This document shows positions 26,208 through 32,464 of a stretch of 32,530 bases of DNA, piece by piece; the stretch's first letter is position 1; every line of letters begins with the position of its first letter. The position numbers were made by a program, and so were the translations under genes. Origin of the DNA: an uncultured bacterium (GTDB lineage: Bacteria > UBP6 > UBA1177); NCBI GenBank assembly GCA_905235605.1, contig CAJOMF010000019.1, forward strand, positions 1 through 32,530. Direction: 5' to 3'. A model generated the notes under the pieces. It saw nothing but the letters and a program-made list of their open reading frames with translations, searched no databases and was not told where the DNA came from.

Positions 26208-26372
26208 ATGCACAAGATTAATCAGGATGTTTGCGTAAAATGCGGTGCATGCGCTGGAACCTGCCCGGTAGAAGCTATCATCGAAAAAGACGGCGGCTAC
26301 GAAGTAACAGACGCATGTGTTGACTGCGGCGCATGTGAAGACGGCTGCCCGGTAGAAGCTATTAAGGCTTAA
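26208..26372 (+). CDS. 2[4Fe-4S] ferredoxin
   Basis: A 54-residue bacterial-type ferredoxin, a cytoplasmic low-potential electron carrier. It has two cluster-binding motifs, CVKCGACAGTCPVEAI (from Cys9) and CVDCGACEDGCPVEAI (from Cys37), each with the CxxCxxCxxxCP spacing. The two halves are clearly an internal duplication. GAGGAG lies upstream of the ATG at 26208. This protein fits the anaerobic lifestyle suggested by rubrerythrin. A perfect intrinsic terminator (26394-26421) lies 21 bases after its stop. Confidence 0.96.
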   Translation: MHKINQDVCVKCGACAGTCPVEAIIEKDGGYEVTDACVDCGACEDGCPVEAIKA

Positions 26373-26393
26373 TTCCGAAAAGCTCATTTTTTC

Positions 26394-26421
26394 AGACCCT
26401 CTTCGGAGGGTCTTTTTTTTT
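26394..26421 (+). terminator. intrinsic terminator after ferredoxin
   Basis: AGACCCTC (26394-26401), loop TTCG, GAGGGTCT (26406-26413), then an unbroken T-run to 26421. The 8-bp perfect stem with a UUCG tetraloop is textbook. It ends only 16 bases before the start codon of the next gene, whose AAGGAGG ribosome-binding site is at 26426-26432. Confidence 0.95.
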
Positions 26422-26437
26422 ACTTAAGGAGGTTTTT

Positions 26438-27199
26438 ATGAAAAGATTTTCACTTATTACAGTTTTGATTCTTTCTCTTTTCTTCTTTGTTTCATGCGGC
26501 AGCGACGAGGATGAAGGTGATACGACCGTCGATACAGGCGACTCTCAGAACGACACCGATACGGGCGACACTCAGACAGAACCGACAGACACGGGCGACA
26601 CTGATCCATCAGAGCCGACAAACCCGACCGATCCCACAGAACCTACTGACCCAGGCGAACCGACAAATCCCGCGGATCCAACCGATCCGACTGAGCCAAG
26701 TGAGCCGGCTGAACCGACCGAGCCGACGGACACTGACGCCGGGGATTGTGCAGTTATCAGCATCGGAACAATGAAAAACGACGGTTCAATGGACAGTTAC
26801 GCCTACTATTCAGGCTCATATCAGCCCGGAACAGGCACAGCAACAGCTGACGAGATAGATTTCGAAATCTACAGCGAAACAACAGCCGGGACCTACGATC
26901 TGACCGAAGGCTACAATGTTTCCTACAGCTCGTGCGCTCAGTGCATCCTTGTTTACGAAGACATCATGTACGACAATGAAGGCTACTTCGAAGGCGCAGG
27001 CAAATACTATTATCCTGAAAGCGGCACAATGACCGTAAACTCTTTCTCCTACGATTCAGGTTCTCTCAACGTCACGCTTGAAAACGTAAAACTCATTCAG
27101 GTCACAAGGGAATACGACCCTGAAAGTGACAGATTCAAATCCGAACCGGTTGAAAACGGAAGCTGCATCGTCATTCAGAATACGACCTTGAACATCTGA
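26438..27199 (+). CDS. lipoprotein with Thr/Asp/Pro/Glu repeat linker
   Basis: Lipoprotein of 253 aa. The signal peptide MKRFSLITVLILSLFFFVSC has its lipobox Cys at 20. Residues about 23-105 are an extreme low-complexity linker of DTGDT, then TDPTEPTDPGEPTNP-type repeats, with Pro at every third residue over much of its length. The C-terminal ~145 residues form a folded domain (CAVISIGTMKNDGSM, EIDFEIYSETTAGTYDLTEG, YSSCAQCILVYED, ENGSCIVI) rich in aromatic residues with four Cys, of unknown family and probably beta-structured. AAGGAGG precedes the ATG. There is no room for a promoter between the ferredoxin terminator and this gene, so it may depend on readthrough. Confidence 0.85.
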   Translation: MKRFSLITVLILSLFFFVSCGSDEDEGDTTVDTGDSQNDTDTGDTQTEPTDTGDTDPSEPTNPTDPTEPTDPGEPTNPADPTDPTEPSEPAEPTEPTDTDAGDCAVISIGTMKNDGSMDSYAYYSGSYQPGTGTATADEIDFEIYSETTAGTYDLTEGYNVSYSSCAQCILVYEDIMYDNEGYFEGAGKYYYPESGTMTVNSFSYDSGSLNVTLENVKLIQVTREYDPESDRFKSEPVENGSCIVIQNTTLNI

Positions 27200-27224
27200 T
27201 CTGCGGTCGAAACTGCATACAATA

Positions 27225-27842
27225 TCAAAACAAACTCAACTGTTCGGGTTCTTCTTCCTTGACGAGTTTGAAACTTTTCCTGTAGATTTCGCACGGACCG
27301 ATTTTTTTCAGGATTTCGTAATGTTCCGCCGTAGGATAGCCTTTGTGCGATGAAAGGCGGTATTCGGGATAAATTTTATCCCATTTGTCCATGATCCGGT
27401 CGCGGTAAGTCTTAGCTAAAATCGAGGCTGCAGCAATATTTATGCTTTTTGCGTCGCCTTTCACAACAGCGGTTTCATTTTCAAACTGCCCTGTCTTTTT
27501 GTTTCCGTCGATCATAACCATGCAATTTTGTTCAGTTTTTCTCATTATTCTCTTTATGCACAGGCTCATGCCGTAAAGCGAAGCGTGAAGGATGTTCATT
27601 TCGTCAATGACTTTCGGCAGGACTGAATAAACCGCCCAAAAACTGTTTTGAACAATGAGCGGAACTAGTTCCAGTCTCTTTTTTTCGGATAGTTTTTTTG
27701 AGTCGTTTATCCCGGGGATTTCAGTAAAAAGCGAGACTGCCGCCGTTACAACAGGGCCGCACAAAGGGCCTCTCCCCGCTTCGTCGGCACCGATCACAAG
27801 AAATCCCTGTTCTTTATAAATTTTATCGATTTCACCAATCAT
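27225..27842 (-). CDS. rnhB: ribonuclease HII
   Basis: RNase HII (205 aa) removes ribonucleotides and RNA primers from RNA-DNA hybrids. The catalytic motif DEAGRGPLCGPVVTAAV starts at Asp20-Glu21. Further motifs are INDSKKLSEKKR, the Asp in MVMIDGNKK, and VKGDAKSINIAAASILAKTYRDRIMD, with the SHKGYPTAEHYE element near the C-terminus. All acidic catalytic positions are present. The start codon lies one base after the hemW stop, so it is translationally coupled. It ends facing the convergent lipoprotein at 26438-27199 with only 25 bases between and no visible terminator. Confidence 0.96.
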   Translation of the reverse strand: MIGEIDKIYKEQGFLVIGADEAGRGPLCGPVVTAAVSLFTEIPGINDSKKLSEKKRLELVPLIVQNSFWAVYSVLPKVIDEMNILHASLYGMSLCIKRIMRKTEQNCMVMIDGNKKTGQFENETAVVKGDAKSINIAAASILAKTYRDRIMDKWDKIYPEYRLSSHKGYPTAEHYEILKKIGPCEIYRKSFKLVKEEEPEQLSLF

Positions 27843-27843
27843 T

Positions 27844-28965
27844 CTAGCACCTTATCGCATCAAAAAGTTTAAGGAGTATCGCGTTGAGGAAGTCACTTCC
27901 CTTCTCTGTGCATTTTATGATTTGTTTGTTTTCGTCAAAGTCTAACAACCCTTCTGAAACGAGTGATGAAACAGTTTTTTCAGAAATCAGCTCAAAAAAC
28001 TCTTTACCGAACAAATCATTAAAATCATTTAGATTTATTCCGATTTTTACACGAAGTCCCATTAGCAGAAATTCTTCAAGGCGCTCCTGCAGAGTAAGTT
28101 CGACAGAGCTGAGTCCGTCTCTTTCGATAAAAGCGTCGATATCGTCGGCGTAACGCGATGAAACGCCCGTTTTTCGGATGAACGAAGCTGCTCCCGCACC
28201 GATCCCGAGCCACGAAGAATAAGTCCAGTAAAGCATGTTGTGCCTTGATTCAAAGCCGGAAAGCGAATAGTTGCTTATCTCATAGCGCGAAAAACCGAGT
28301 TTCTGCAGAAAATCTCTGATATCACTTTCCTGCTGCAGAGTTTCATCTTCATCGAGAAGCTTGGGCGCGTTTTCCCGCTCAGGTCTTGCGTATCTGTAAG
28401 CCGAAATATGCTTGAAGGGCGCCAACTCAAAAATTTTATTAAGTTCCTGATTTATTTTACGATTTTTACCTAAACCATAGATAATATCGCAGGAAACATT
28501 GTCAAAATACTTTGCAAAAAGAGGAATATTTTTTTCCATGTCGGCAACTGTCGTCCTGCGCCCCATTTCGGCAAGAACTGCATCGTCAAACGCCTGAATG
28601 CCTATGCTCACGCGGTTTATACCGCAGTTTTTGAGATTTTTTATCCAGTTTTCGCCTCTGTCTGCCGGGTTGACTTCGACCGTAACTTCGCACTCTGCGA
28701 GATTTATCCCCGATTTTTCGGCGAATCCGGCAAAATTCCGGAAGAAATCTTCATCCATCGAAGTGGGACTTCCGCCGCCGAAATAAACCGAAACGATTTT
28801 TGTGCCGGAAAGCTCGCCGAGCCTTCTTCCAGCCTCATCGAAAAGCGATTTTCCGTATTGTTTCAAAGTGCAGCGCAGATATCCCGAAACACTGAAAAAA
28901 TCGCAGTAAAGGCATTTTTTCGGACAAAAGGGAATGTGAAAATAGATTCCTGAAAAGTTATTCAA
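27844..28965 (-). CDS. hemW: radical SAM haem chaperone HemW
   Basis: HemW (373 aa), a radical-SAM family protein related to HemN that in studied bacteria binds haem and delivers it to respiratory enzymes. The cluster motif is Cys14-x3-Cys18-x2-Cys21 (FCPKKCLYCDF). Next come YFGGGSPTSM and VEVNPAD, then GIQAFDDAVLAEMGRRT. The HemW-specific element RHNMLYWTYSSWLGIGAGAASF (the HNxxYW haem-binding signature) is present, which argues against HemN oxidase activity. The start is a TTG at 28965: no in-frame ATG or GTG precedes it, and the next Met is inside the conserved domain. The ribosome-binding site is weak. It sits ten bases after the 103-aa unknown gene. Confidence 0.9.
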   Translation of the reverse strand: MNNFSGIYFHIPFCPKKCLYCDFFSVSGYLRCTLKQYGKSLFDEAGRRLGELSGTKIVSVYFGGGSPTSMDEDFFRNFAGFAEKSGINLAECEVTVEVNPADRGENWIKNLKNCGINRVSIGIQAFDDAVLAEMGRRTTVADMEKNIPLFAKYFDNVSCDIIYGLGKNRKINQELNKIFELAPFKHISAYRYARPERENAPKLLDEDETLQQESDIRDFLQKLGFSRYEISNYSLSGFESRHNMLYWTYSSWLGIGAGAASFIRKTGVSSRYADDIDAFIERDGLSSVELTLQERLEEFLLMGLRVKIGINLNDFNDLFGKEFFELISEKTVSSLVSEGLLDFDENKQIIKCTEKGSDFLNAILLKLFDAIRC

Positions 28966-28975
28966 TTTGCGACCG

Positions 28976-29287
28976 TCAGGATTTTTTTGCAGTTATATCT
29001 TCGACACCGATCGTCGCTTTCTCGGAAACGGCGATGAAAAGCCTTGCCTGAACGCCGTGTTTGTTGAAAAGTTCCGAAACTTCGGTGTAGATCGTGTTTT
29101 TGAGCTCTTCTTTGTCCTCGAACTTGTATTCGCCGATGAAAGTTCCTTCGGGAAGAGGCTGAAGAAAATCTCCGACCCTGATCTGTGCGTAAAGACCGAG
29201 CTCCTCAAGCTCGTCGTGTATGAAATCTCTGTCGTAATTTACGGAAGAAAGAACTTCAAAACTCAGAAAAACAAAATAATGCTGCAT
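28976..29287 (-). CDS. conserved-looking small protein, 103 aa, unknown
   Basis: A 103-residue protein with no signal peptide or membrane segment. It opens with MQHYFVFLSFEVLSSVNYDRDFIHDELEELGLYAQIR and continues with strands and helices (GTFIGEYKFEDKEELKNTIYTEVSELFNKHG, QARLFIAVSEKA). The pattern resembles a small ferredoxin-like alpha/beta fold, such as toxin VapD/Cas2-like or ACT-like folds, but no motif secures this. GGAG lies upstream of the ATG at 29287. It sits between the DJ-1-like lipoprotein gene (8 bases) and hemW (10 bases), so it belongs to that operon. I do not assign a function. Confidence 0.75.
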   Translation of the reverse strand: MQHYFVFLSFEVLSSVNYDRDFIHDELEELGLYAQIRVGDFLQPLPEGTFIGEYKFEDKEELKNTIYTEVSELFNKHGVQARLFIAVSEKATIGVEDITAKKS

Positions 29288-29295
29288 AGTTACTC

Positions 29296-29910
29296 CTACT
29301 CAGAAAGTTTTTCCATAACAGCAGCCGCAAATTTTTCGGCGGCATTCGGACCGTTTCCTGTAACGAGATTTCCGTCGGTGACAACTTCTTTATTTACAAA
29401 TATTGCACCCGCGTTTTCCATGACTTTGCTCGTTTTCATACCGTACTCAGGATCGTCGCCCAACCATACCGTCACTTTTCTGCCTTTGACGACATCGGCT
29501 TTTGCGAGGATAGTCGGAGCCCAGCAGATCGCACCGAAAACCTTGTGATTTGCCGAATTTTTCGCGATTTCCACCGCTCTCATGTTTGCTCTGACCGAAG
29601 GAGTTCCCATTCCGCCGACAAACAGGACTCCGTCGAAATCGGCTTCATTCACTTCATCGACCGAATATTTGACGTCGAAAGTCGCGCCGAACATTCCCGT
29701 AGCCTCGCCTTTTTCGGTGCTTGCGACGGTGACATCGATCCCTTCGCCCAAAAACTGCTTGTAAGGAACATTCAGTTCCTCATCCCTGAAATTCTCATGT
29801 GCAATGATCATCAAAATTTTCTTTCCACTGAGCATTTTTTCCTCCTTTGAACATCCGCCAATCAATAAAATATTACTCACAATCATAAAAAAAATTCCTA
29901 ACGCTCTCAT
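29296..29910 (-). CDS. DJ-1/PfpI-family lipoprotein
   Basis: A 204-aa protein joining a lipoprotein signal peptide (MRALGIFFMIVSNILLIGGC, lipobox Cys at 20) to a DJ-1/PfpI domain. The glutamine-amidotransferase-like fold shows KILMIIAHENFRDEEL (conserved Glu), VTVASTEKGEATGMFG, DFDGVLFVGGMG, and the nucleophile elbow GAICWAPTILA with Cys129. In PfpI-type peptidases the residue after Cys is His; here it is Trp, so protease activity is doubtful and a chaperone, glyoxalase-like or redox role is as likely. Export to the envelope is unusual for this mostly cytoplasmic family. The ATG at 29910 has GGAGAG upstream; a start at 29928 would lengthen the signal peptide without support. Promoter at 29946-29973. 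Confidence 0.85.
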   Translation of the reverse strand: MRALGIFFMIVSNILLIGGCSKEEKMLSGKKILMIIAHENFRDEELNVPYKQFLGEGIDVTVASTEKGEATGMFGATFDVKYSVDEVNEADFDGVLFVGGMGTPSVRANMRAVEIAKNSANHKVFGAICWAPTILAKADVVKGRKVTVWLGDDPEYGMKTSKVMENAGAIFVNKEVVTDGNLVTGNGPNAAEKFAAAVMEKLSE

Positions 29911-29945
29911 TTCAGCTCTCCGAAGCACAAAGACAAAAAGCGCAT

Positions 29946-29973
29946 TATTTTATAAGATATTGATTTTCAGGCA
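29946..29973 (-). promoter_or_regulatory. promoter of the DJ-1/unknown/hemW/rnhB operon
   Basis: Read on the minus strand, TTGCCT (29973-29968), 16 bases, TAAAAT (29951-29946), then AATGCGC and five T. It has the same layout as the rpmB and lipoprotein promoters. It diverges from the secG promoter at 30019. Confidence 0.7.
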
Positions 29974-30018
29974 ATATTTCAGCCGCAAAATTTTTTTCAC
30001 CGAAAAGCAAAAAAAAAG

Positions 30019-30046
30019 TTGACTTTGAAATTTTCCCGACTATAAA
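30019..30046 (+). promoter_or_regulatory. promoter of secG
   Basis: TTGACT (30019-30024), 16 bases, TATAAA (30041-30046). A GC-rich stretch of 14 bases then leads to CG plus six T (30061-30066) shortly before the secG ribosome-binding site. Confidence 0.75.
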
Positions 30047-30084
30047 TCCCGCCGCTGACGTTTTTTGGATTGATGAGGTTCGCA

Positions 30085-30486
30085 ATGTTTGAGGCTTTTG
30101 CAGTCGTTCAGATAGTTATCTGCATACTGCTTGTCGTAATAATCCTTCTTCAGGAAGGTAAAAAAGGAATGGGAGCTATTTTCGGCGGTTCGAGTAGTTC
30201 TGTTTTCGGTGCAAGAGGCGCCGGCAACATACTCACCAAGATCACTTCCGTTCTTGCGATCCTCTTCATGCTCAACTCTGTCTGGATGTCCTACATTTCA
30301 AGCAGTGACAAATCGGTTGTAAGAATCGAACAGCAGGCTGAGAAAACGACTCCGGCTCCGGTTGCGGCACAGCCCGCGGAAGAAAAGAAACCGGAAGCTG
30401 TTGAGCAGAAAAACGAGCAGAAAGAAGAAGCTCCTGTCGAAGAACAGAAACCTGCTGAAGAGCAGAAAGAAGCTCCGGCTGAATAA
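30085..30486 (+). CDS. secG: preprotein translocase subunit SecG
   Basis: SecG (133 aa), the small auxiliary membrane subunit of the SecYEG translocon. The first ~80 residues hold two membrane segments (VVQIVICILLVVIILLQEG and ILTKITSVLAILFMLNSVW) with the conserved LLQEGKKGMGAIFGGSSSSVFGARGA loop between. The rest (about 90-133) is an extra Glu/Lys/Gln/Pro-rich low-complexity tail (EEQK and PAEE repeats), longer than in most SecG proteins. The ATG at 30085 is chosen because GAGG lies five bases upstream; ATG 30073 or TTG 30070 would overlap that site. A leucine tRNA follows, as in E. coli and relatives. A short hairpin (30498-30511) with a poor T-tract lies after the stop. Confidence 0.93.
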   Translation: MFEAFAVVQIVICILLVVIILLQEGKKGMGAIFGGSSSSVFGARGAGNILTKITSVLAILFMLNSVWMSYISSSDKSVVRIEQQAEKTTPAPVAAQPAEEKKPEAVEQKNEQKEEAPVEEQKPAEEQKEAPAE

Positions 30487-30548
30487 CTCAGCTGGCAGCT
30501 TCGACAGAAGCCGATCGTTCCTTTTTATTTGAGTTTTTTCCCTCCGGT

Positions 30549-30636
30549 GCAGGAGTGGTGGAATTGGTAGACACGTAAGACTAAGGATCTTATGCCTATT
30601 GTTGGTGTGGGGGTTCGAGTCCCCCCTTCTGCACCA
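30549..30636 (+). tRNA. tRNA-Leu with AAG anticodon
   Basis: An 88-nt class II tRNA with encoded CCA. The acceptor GCAGGAG pairs with CTTCTGC (one G-T pair). The D arm is GTG/CAC with the AATTGGTAGA loop. The anticodon stem TAAGA/TCTTA encloses the 7-nt loop CTAAGGA, so T33 is followed by anticodon AAG (30586-30588). A long variable arm (about 30596-30610) and the T arm GGGGG-TTCGAGT-CCCCC complete it. Length, long variable arm and position beside secG fit leucine. The bacterial norm for this box is GAG; AAG is rare and implies inosine at position 34 or an unmodified A reading CUU. No separate promoter is obvious, so it may be cut from the secG transcript. Confidence 0.93.
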
Positions 30637-30667
30637 TCTTTTATTTTTTCAATATACTGGATTTTGA

Positions 30668-31456
30668 ATGTCGTTTTTTTGGTTAGCTCTCTTTTCTTAT
30701 CTTTTTGAGTCGTATTCTATTCTTGAAAAGGCTGAAAATGACGGTTTTTTCTATAAAAATGCCGAAGTTGTTGAAGTTTCGGCCTGTAAACCGGAAAAAA
30801 ATGCCGTCTGCGTTCAGTATAAAGGCAAAACTTATCTTGCAAAAAAGAGCGGAAATCTTGAGATCGAGGCAAAAACCGTCAACGATTCCATTCAGCTGAC
30901 CGTTTCGCCCGATCCTGCCTACATTTCATACTTTCTCTACATTCAGACTGGATGCGCTGTCCACAAAGTGCAGATAACGAAACGCGAGATCGTTCTCGAA
31001 GAAAAAGCTGCAAACATCACGAGGCTTCAGATTACCGGCACCGGCGTCGGCGGTCCGGAAATTCTCTGGAGCAGAAAATTCAAGGAAGAAAAACTTCCAC
31101 CGTTTTCGGAAAATTTCGGCAAATCATTGGATTTACTAAGAAAATCCTGCAAAAAGTCTGTGGTTTCAATAGACAGCGGACTTGAAGAAGCGGCCGGAAA
31201 ATCTCTTGCGAAGATCCAGAATGAAGGACTCAAACACTATTCTTCAAAAGACGGCGGCATCCGTCACACCGGAATTCACAAAAAAATCCTCGGAGAAAAC
31301 CTTTTCGCCGCAAAAACCGAAGCCGAGGCATGGAAAATGCTCGTTTCAAGTCCGTCTCACCTCTATAACCTCATAAATCCGCAGTTCAGGCACTATTTTT
31401 ACGCGATAAAAAAAGAAAAGGACGAAGTTACCGGCGCGATCGTGTTTTCGGAATAG
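30668..31456 (+). CDS. exported CAP (SCP/PR-1)-domain protein
   Basis: A 262-aa protein with a hydrophobic N-terminus (MSFFWLALFSYLFESYS) that may act as signal peptide or anchor. The first ~140 residues are a beta-rich region with Cys residues (VEVSACKPEKNAVCVQYKGKTYLA) and no recognised family. The C-terminal ~120 residues look like a CAP domain: AAGKSLAKIQNEGLKHYSS, GGIRHTGIHKKILGENLFAAKTEAEAWKMLVSSPSHLYNLINPQFRHYFYAI. This contains the GEN element, the His in SPSHLYNLI, and the terminal strand of the family, though divergent. CAP proteins often bind lipids or peptides, and their role in bacteria is poorly known. The ATG lies 31 bases after the tRNA, with a weak ribosome-binding sequence (TGGA). 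It is likely on the same transcript as secG and the tRNA. Confidence 0.75.
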   Translation: MSFFWLALFSYLFESYSILEKAENDGFFYKNAEVVEVSACKPEKNAVCVQYKGKTYLAKKSGNLEIEAKTVNDSIQLTVSPDPAYISYFLYIQTGCAVHKVQITKREIVLEEKAANITRLQITGTGVGGPEILWSRKFKEEKLPPFSENFGKSLDLLRKSCKKSVVSIDSGLEEAAGKSLAKIQNEGLKHYSSKDGGIRHTGIHKKILGENLFAAKTEAEAWKMLVSSPSHLYNLINPQFRHYFYAIKKEKDEVTGAIVFSE

Positions 31457-31466
31457 CTGCCCCTCC

Positions 31467-31494
31467 TTGCATTTTTCATATTTTCCCTTAAAAT
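31467..31494 (+). promoter_or_regulatory. promoter of the 192-aa membrane protein
   Basis: TTGCAT (31467-31472), 16 bases, TAAAAT (31489-31494), then CATTCG and six T. This is the same spacing and T-run as at 18300 and 19421. A short inverted sequence, TTGTT/AACAA, follows in the leader (31507-31520). Confidence 0.7.
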
Positions 31495-31537
31495 CATTCG
31501 TTTTTTGTTGAACAACAAATCGTTTATTGAGGTAAAA

Positions 31538-32116
31538 ATGAAAAAACTTTTTCTCTTTATCAGCTTGTTTTTCGCGGTTTTCACTCTTTTGGCTGAAGAT
31601 GAAACTTCTCAGGATGACAACGCATGCGACTATGCCAGAAAAGCACAAAACATCGAAGTATGGCAGAAGTATCTTGAAAAATTTCCGGCAGGAAGATGCG
31701 CTTTCGAGGCTGAGAGCGAGATCGAAAGACTGAAAAACGAAAATTCAGAGCCGGAACAGCCGGCGGAAACACCGAGCGAAGACAAAAAGGAAAAAGAACC
31801 GACTTACATCGTGTTCACACAGGAACCTGTTCTGTACTACCGCCCGTACAAAACGGCCGGAATATCTTTGCTCGTGGTCGGACTGGCAGCTGATCTTGCA
31901 GGCGGAATAACCTACTACACAGGCTGGTACAAAAACGATTCCAAAATGATGCTCGGCGGACTCATAACAAGCATCGTCGGACTTCCGCTGTGGATCACCG
32001 GATCAGTTCTAATCGGCATAAGAAGACCTGTCCCAAATCAGAATGTCGAATTGAGCAGCTTTTCCGTTGCTCCCACAAAAGGCGGGGCTTACGCTTCACT
32101 CGGATTTAATTTCTAA
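31538..32116 (+). CDS. exported membrane protein, unknown function
   Basis: A 192-aa protein with a cleavable signal peptide (MKKLFLFISLFFAVFTLLA). A short region, CDYARKAQNIEVWQKYLEKFPAGRCAFEAESEIERL, recalls the W..YL..FP.G.C..EA motif seen near TPR/Sel1-like segments of envelope proteins. A Glu/Pro/Lys-rich linker (SEPEQPAETPSEDKKEKEP) follows, then two membrane segments (about 112-130 and 143-165), and a C-terminus of beta-strand type ending YASLGFNF, with a terminal Phe as in outer-membrane proteins. The start at ATG 31538 has GAGG upstream; codons from 31505 lie in the leader. No known family is identified. Confidence 0.75.
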   Translation: MKKLFLFISLFFAVFTLLAEDETSQDDNACDYARKAQNIEVWQKYLEKFPAGRCAFEAESEIERLKNENSEPEQPAETPSEDKKEKEPTYIVFTQEPVLYYRPYKTAGISLLVVGLAADLAGGITYYTGWYKNDSKMMLGGLITSIVGLPLWITGSVLIGIRRPVPNQNVELSSFSVAPTKGGAYASLGFNF

Positions 32117-32201
32117 AAAAACGACACTGTGTCAATTTTCAATTATTTATCATTTCAAGCATGAGTTAAGAGAGCAGTTTTGACAAAATTTTACAAAAAA
32201 C

Positions 32202-32229
32202 TTGCCTTTCCGTTTCAATTCCATATTAT
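32202..32229 (+). promoter_or_regulatory. promoter upstream of the CAAGAAT repeat
   Basis: TTGCCT (32202-32207), 16 bases, TATTAT (32224-32229), then ACCGCGCG, TTTGA and six T-rich bases, running into a GAGGAG ribosome-binding site. It drives a transcript through the 35-codon leader frame and probably the lipoprotein at 32465. It lies in the 348-base stretch 32117-32464, which holds no other gene-sized frame. Confidence 0.65.
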
Positions 32230-32260
32230 ACCGCGCGTTTGATTTTTTGAGGAGTCGATT

Positions 32261-32368
32261 TTGTTAACAGAGAATAAATTTTTCAAGAATCAAGAATCAA
32301 GAATCAAGAATCAAGAATCAAGAGTCAAGAATCCGCTTTTAATTATATCTAACTTAAAATCAAAGTAA
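32261..32368 (+). CDS. short leader ORF, 35 aa, containing the CAAGAAT repeat
   Basis: A TTG at 32261, six bases after GAGGAG, opens a 35-codon frame (MLTENKFFKNQESRIKNQE..., ending SNLKSK) that stops at TAA 32366-32368. The seven-base repeat lies inside it, so every gained or lost unit shifts the frame. It may be a regulatory leader peptide or the degraded start of a gene. I know no relative. The strong ribosome-binding sequence and the promoter just upstream are the only support. Confidence 0.35.
   Translation: MLTENKFFKNQESRIKNQESRVKNPLLIISNLKSK
32284..32332 (+). repeat. seven tandem CAAGAAT units (7-bp short sequence repeat)
   Basis: Seven contiguous 7-base units: five perfect CAAGAAT, the sixth CAAGAGT, the seventh perfect again. 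Short repeats of non-triplet unit length between a promoter and a gene, or inside a frame, are typical of slipped-strand phase variation. The distal lipoprotein gene starts 132 bases later. Confidence 0.93.
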
Positions 32369-32464
32369 AGTTTTTCAACCAAAAAAATTCAGAAAAGTTT
32401 AGAGAATTTCGATAGTTTTCGTGTCCCGTTTATATTTTATCAACTTTTTTCATTGGAGGAAAAA

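Noticed and set aside
30498-30511. Hairpin GCTTC/GAAGC after secG as an intrinsic terminator
   Set aside because: The stem is only 5 bp and the T-rich stretch starts about 8 bases later and is interrupted. It is too weak to call, and the tRNA downstream seems to lack its own promoter.
30582-30592. Reading the tRNA anticodon as TAA rather than AAG
   Set aside because: TAA would put C at position 33 and break the symmetric 5-bp TAAGA/TCTTA stem with its 7-base loop. AAG follows the invariant T33.
32284-32332. CAAGAAT array considered as CRISPR
   Set aside because: The units are 7 bases and contiguous, with no spacers and no cas genes nearby. It is a simple tandem repeat.
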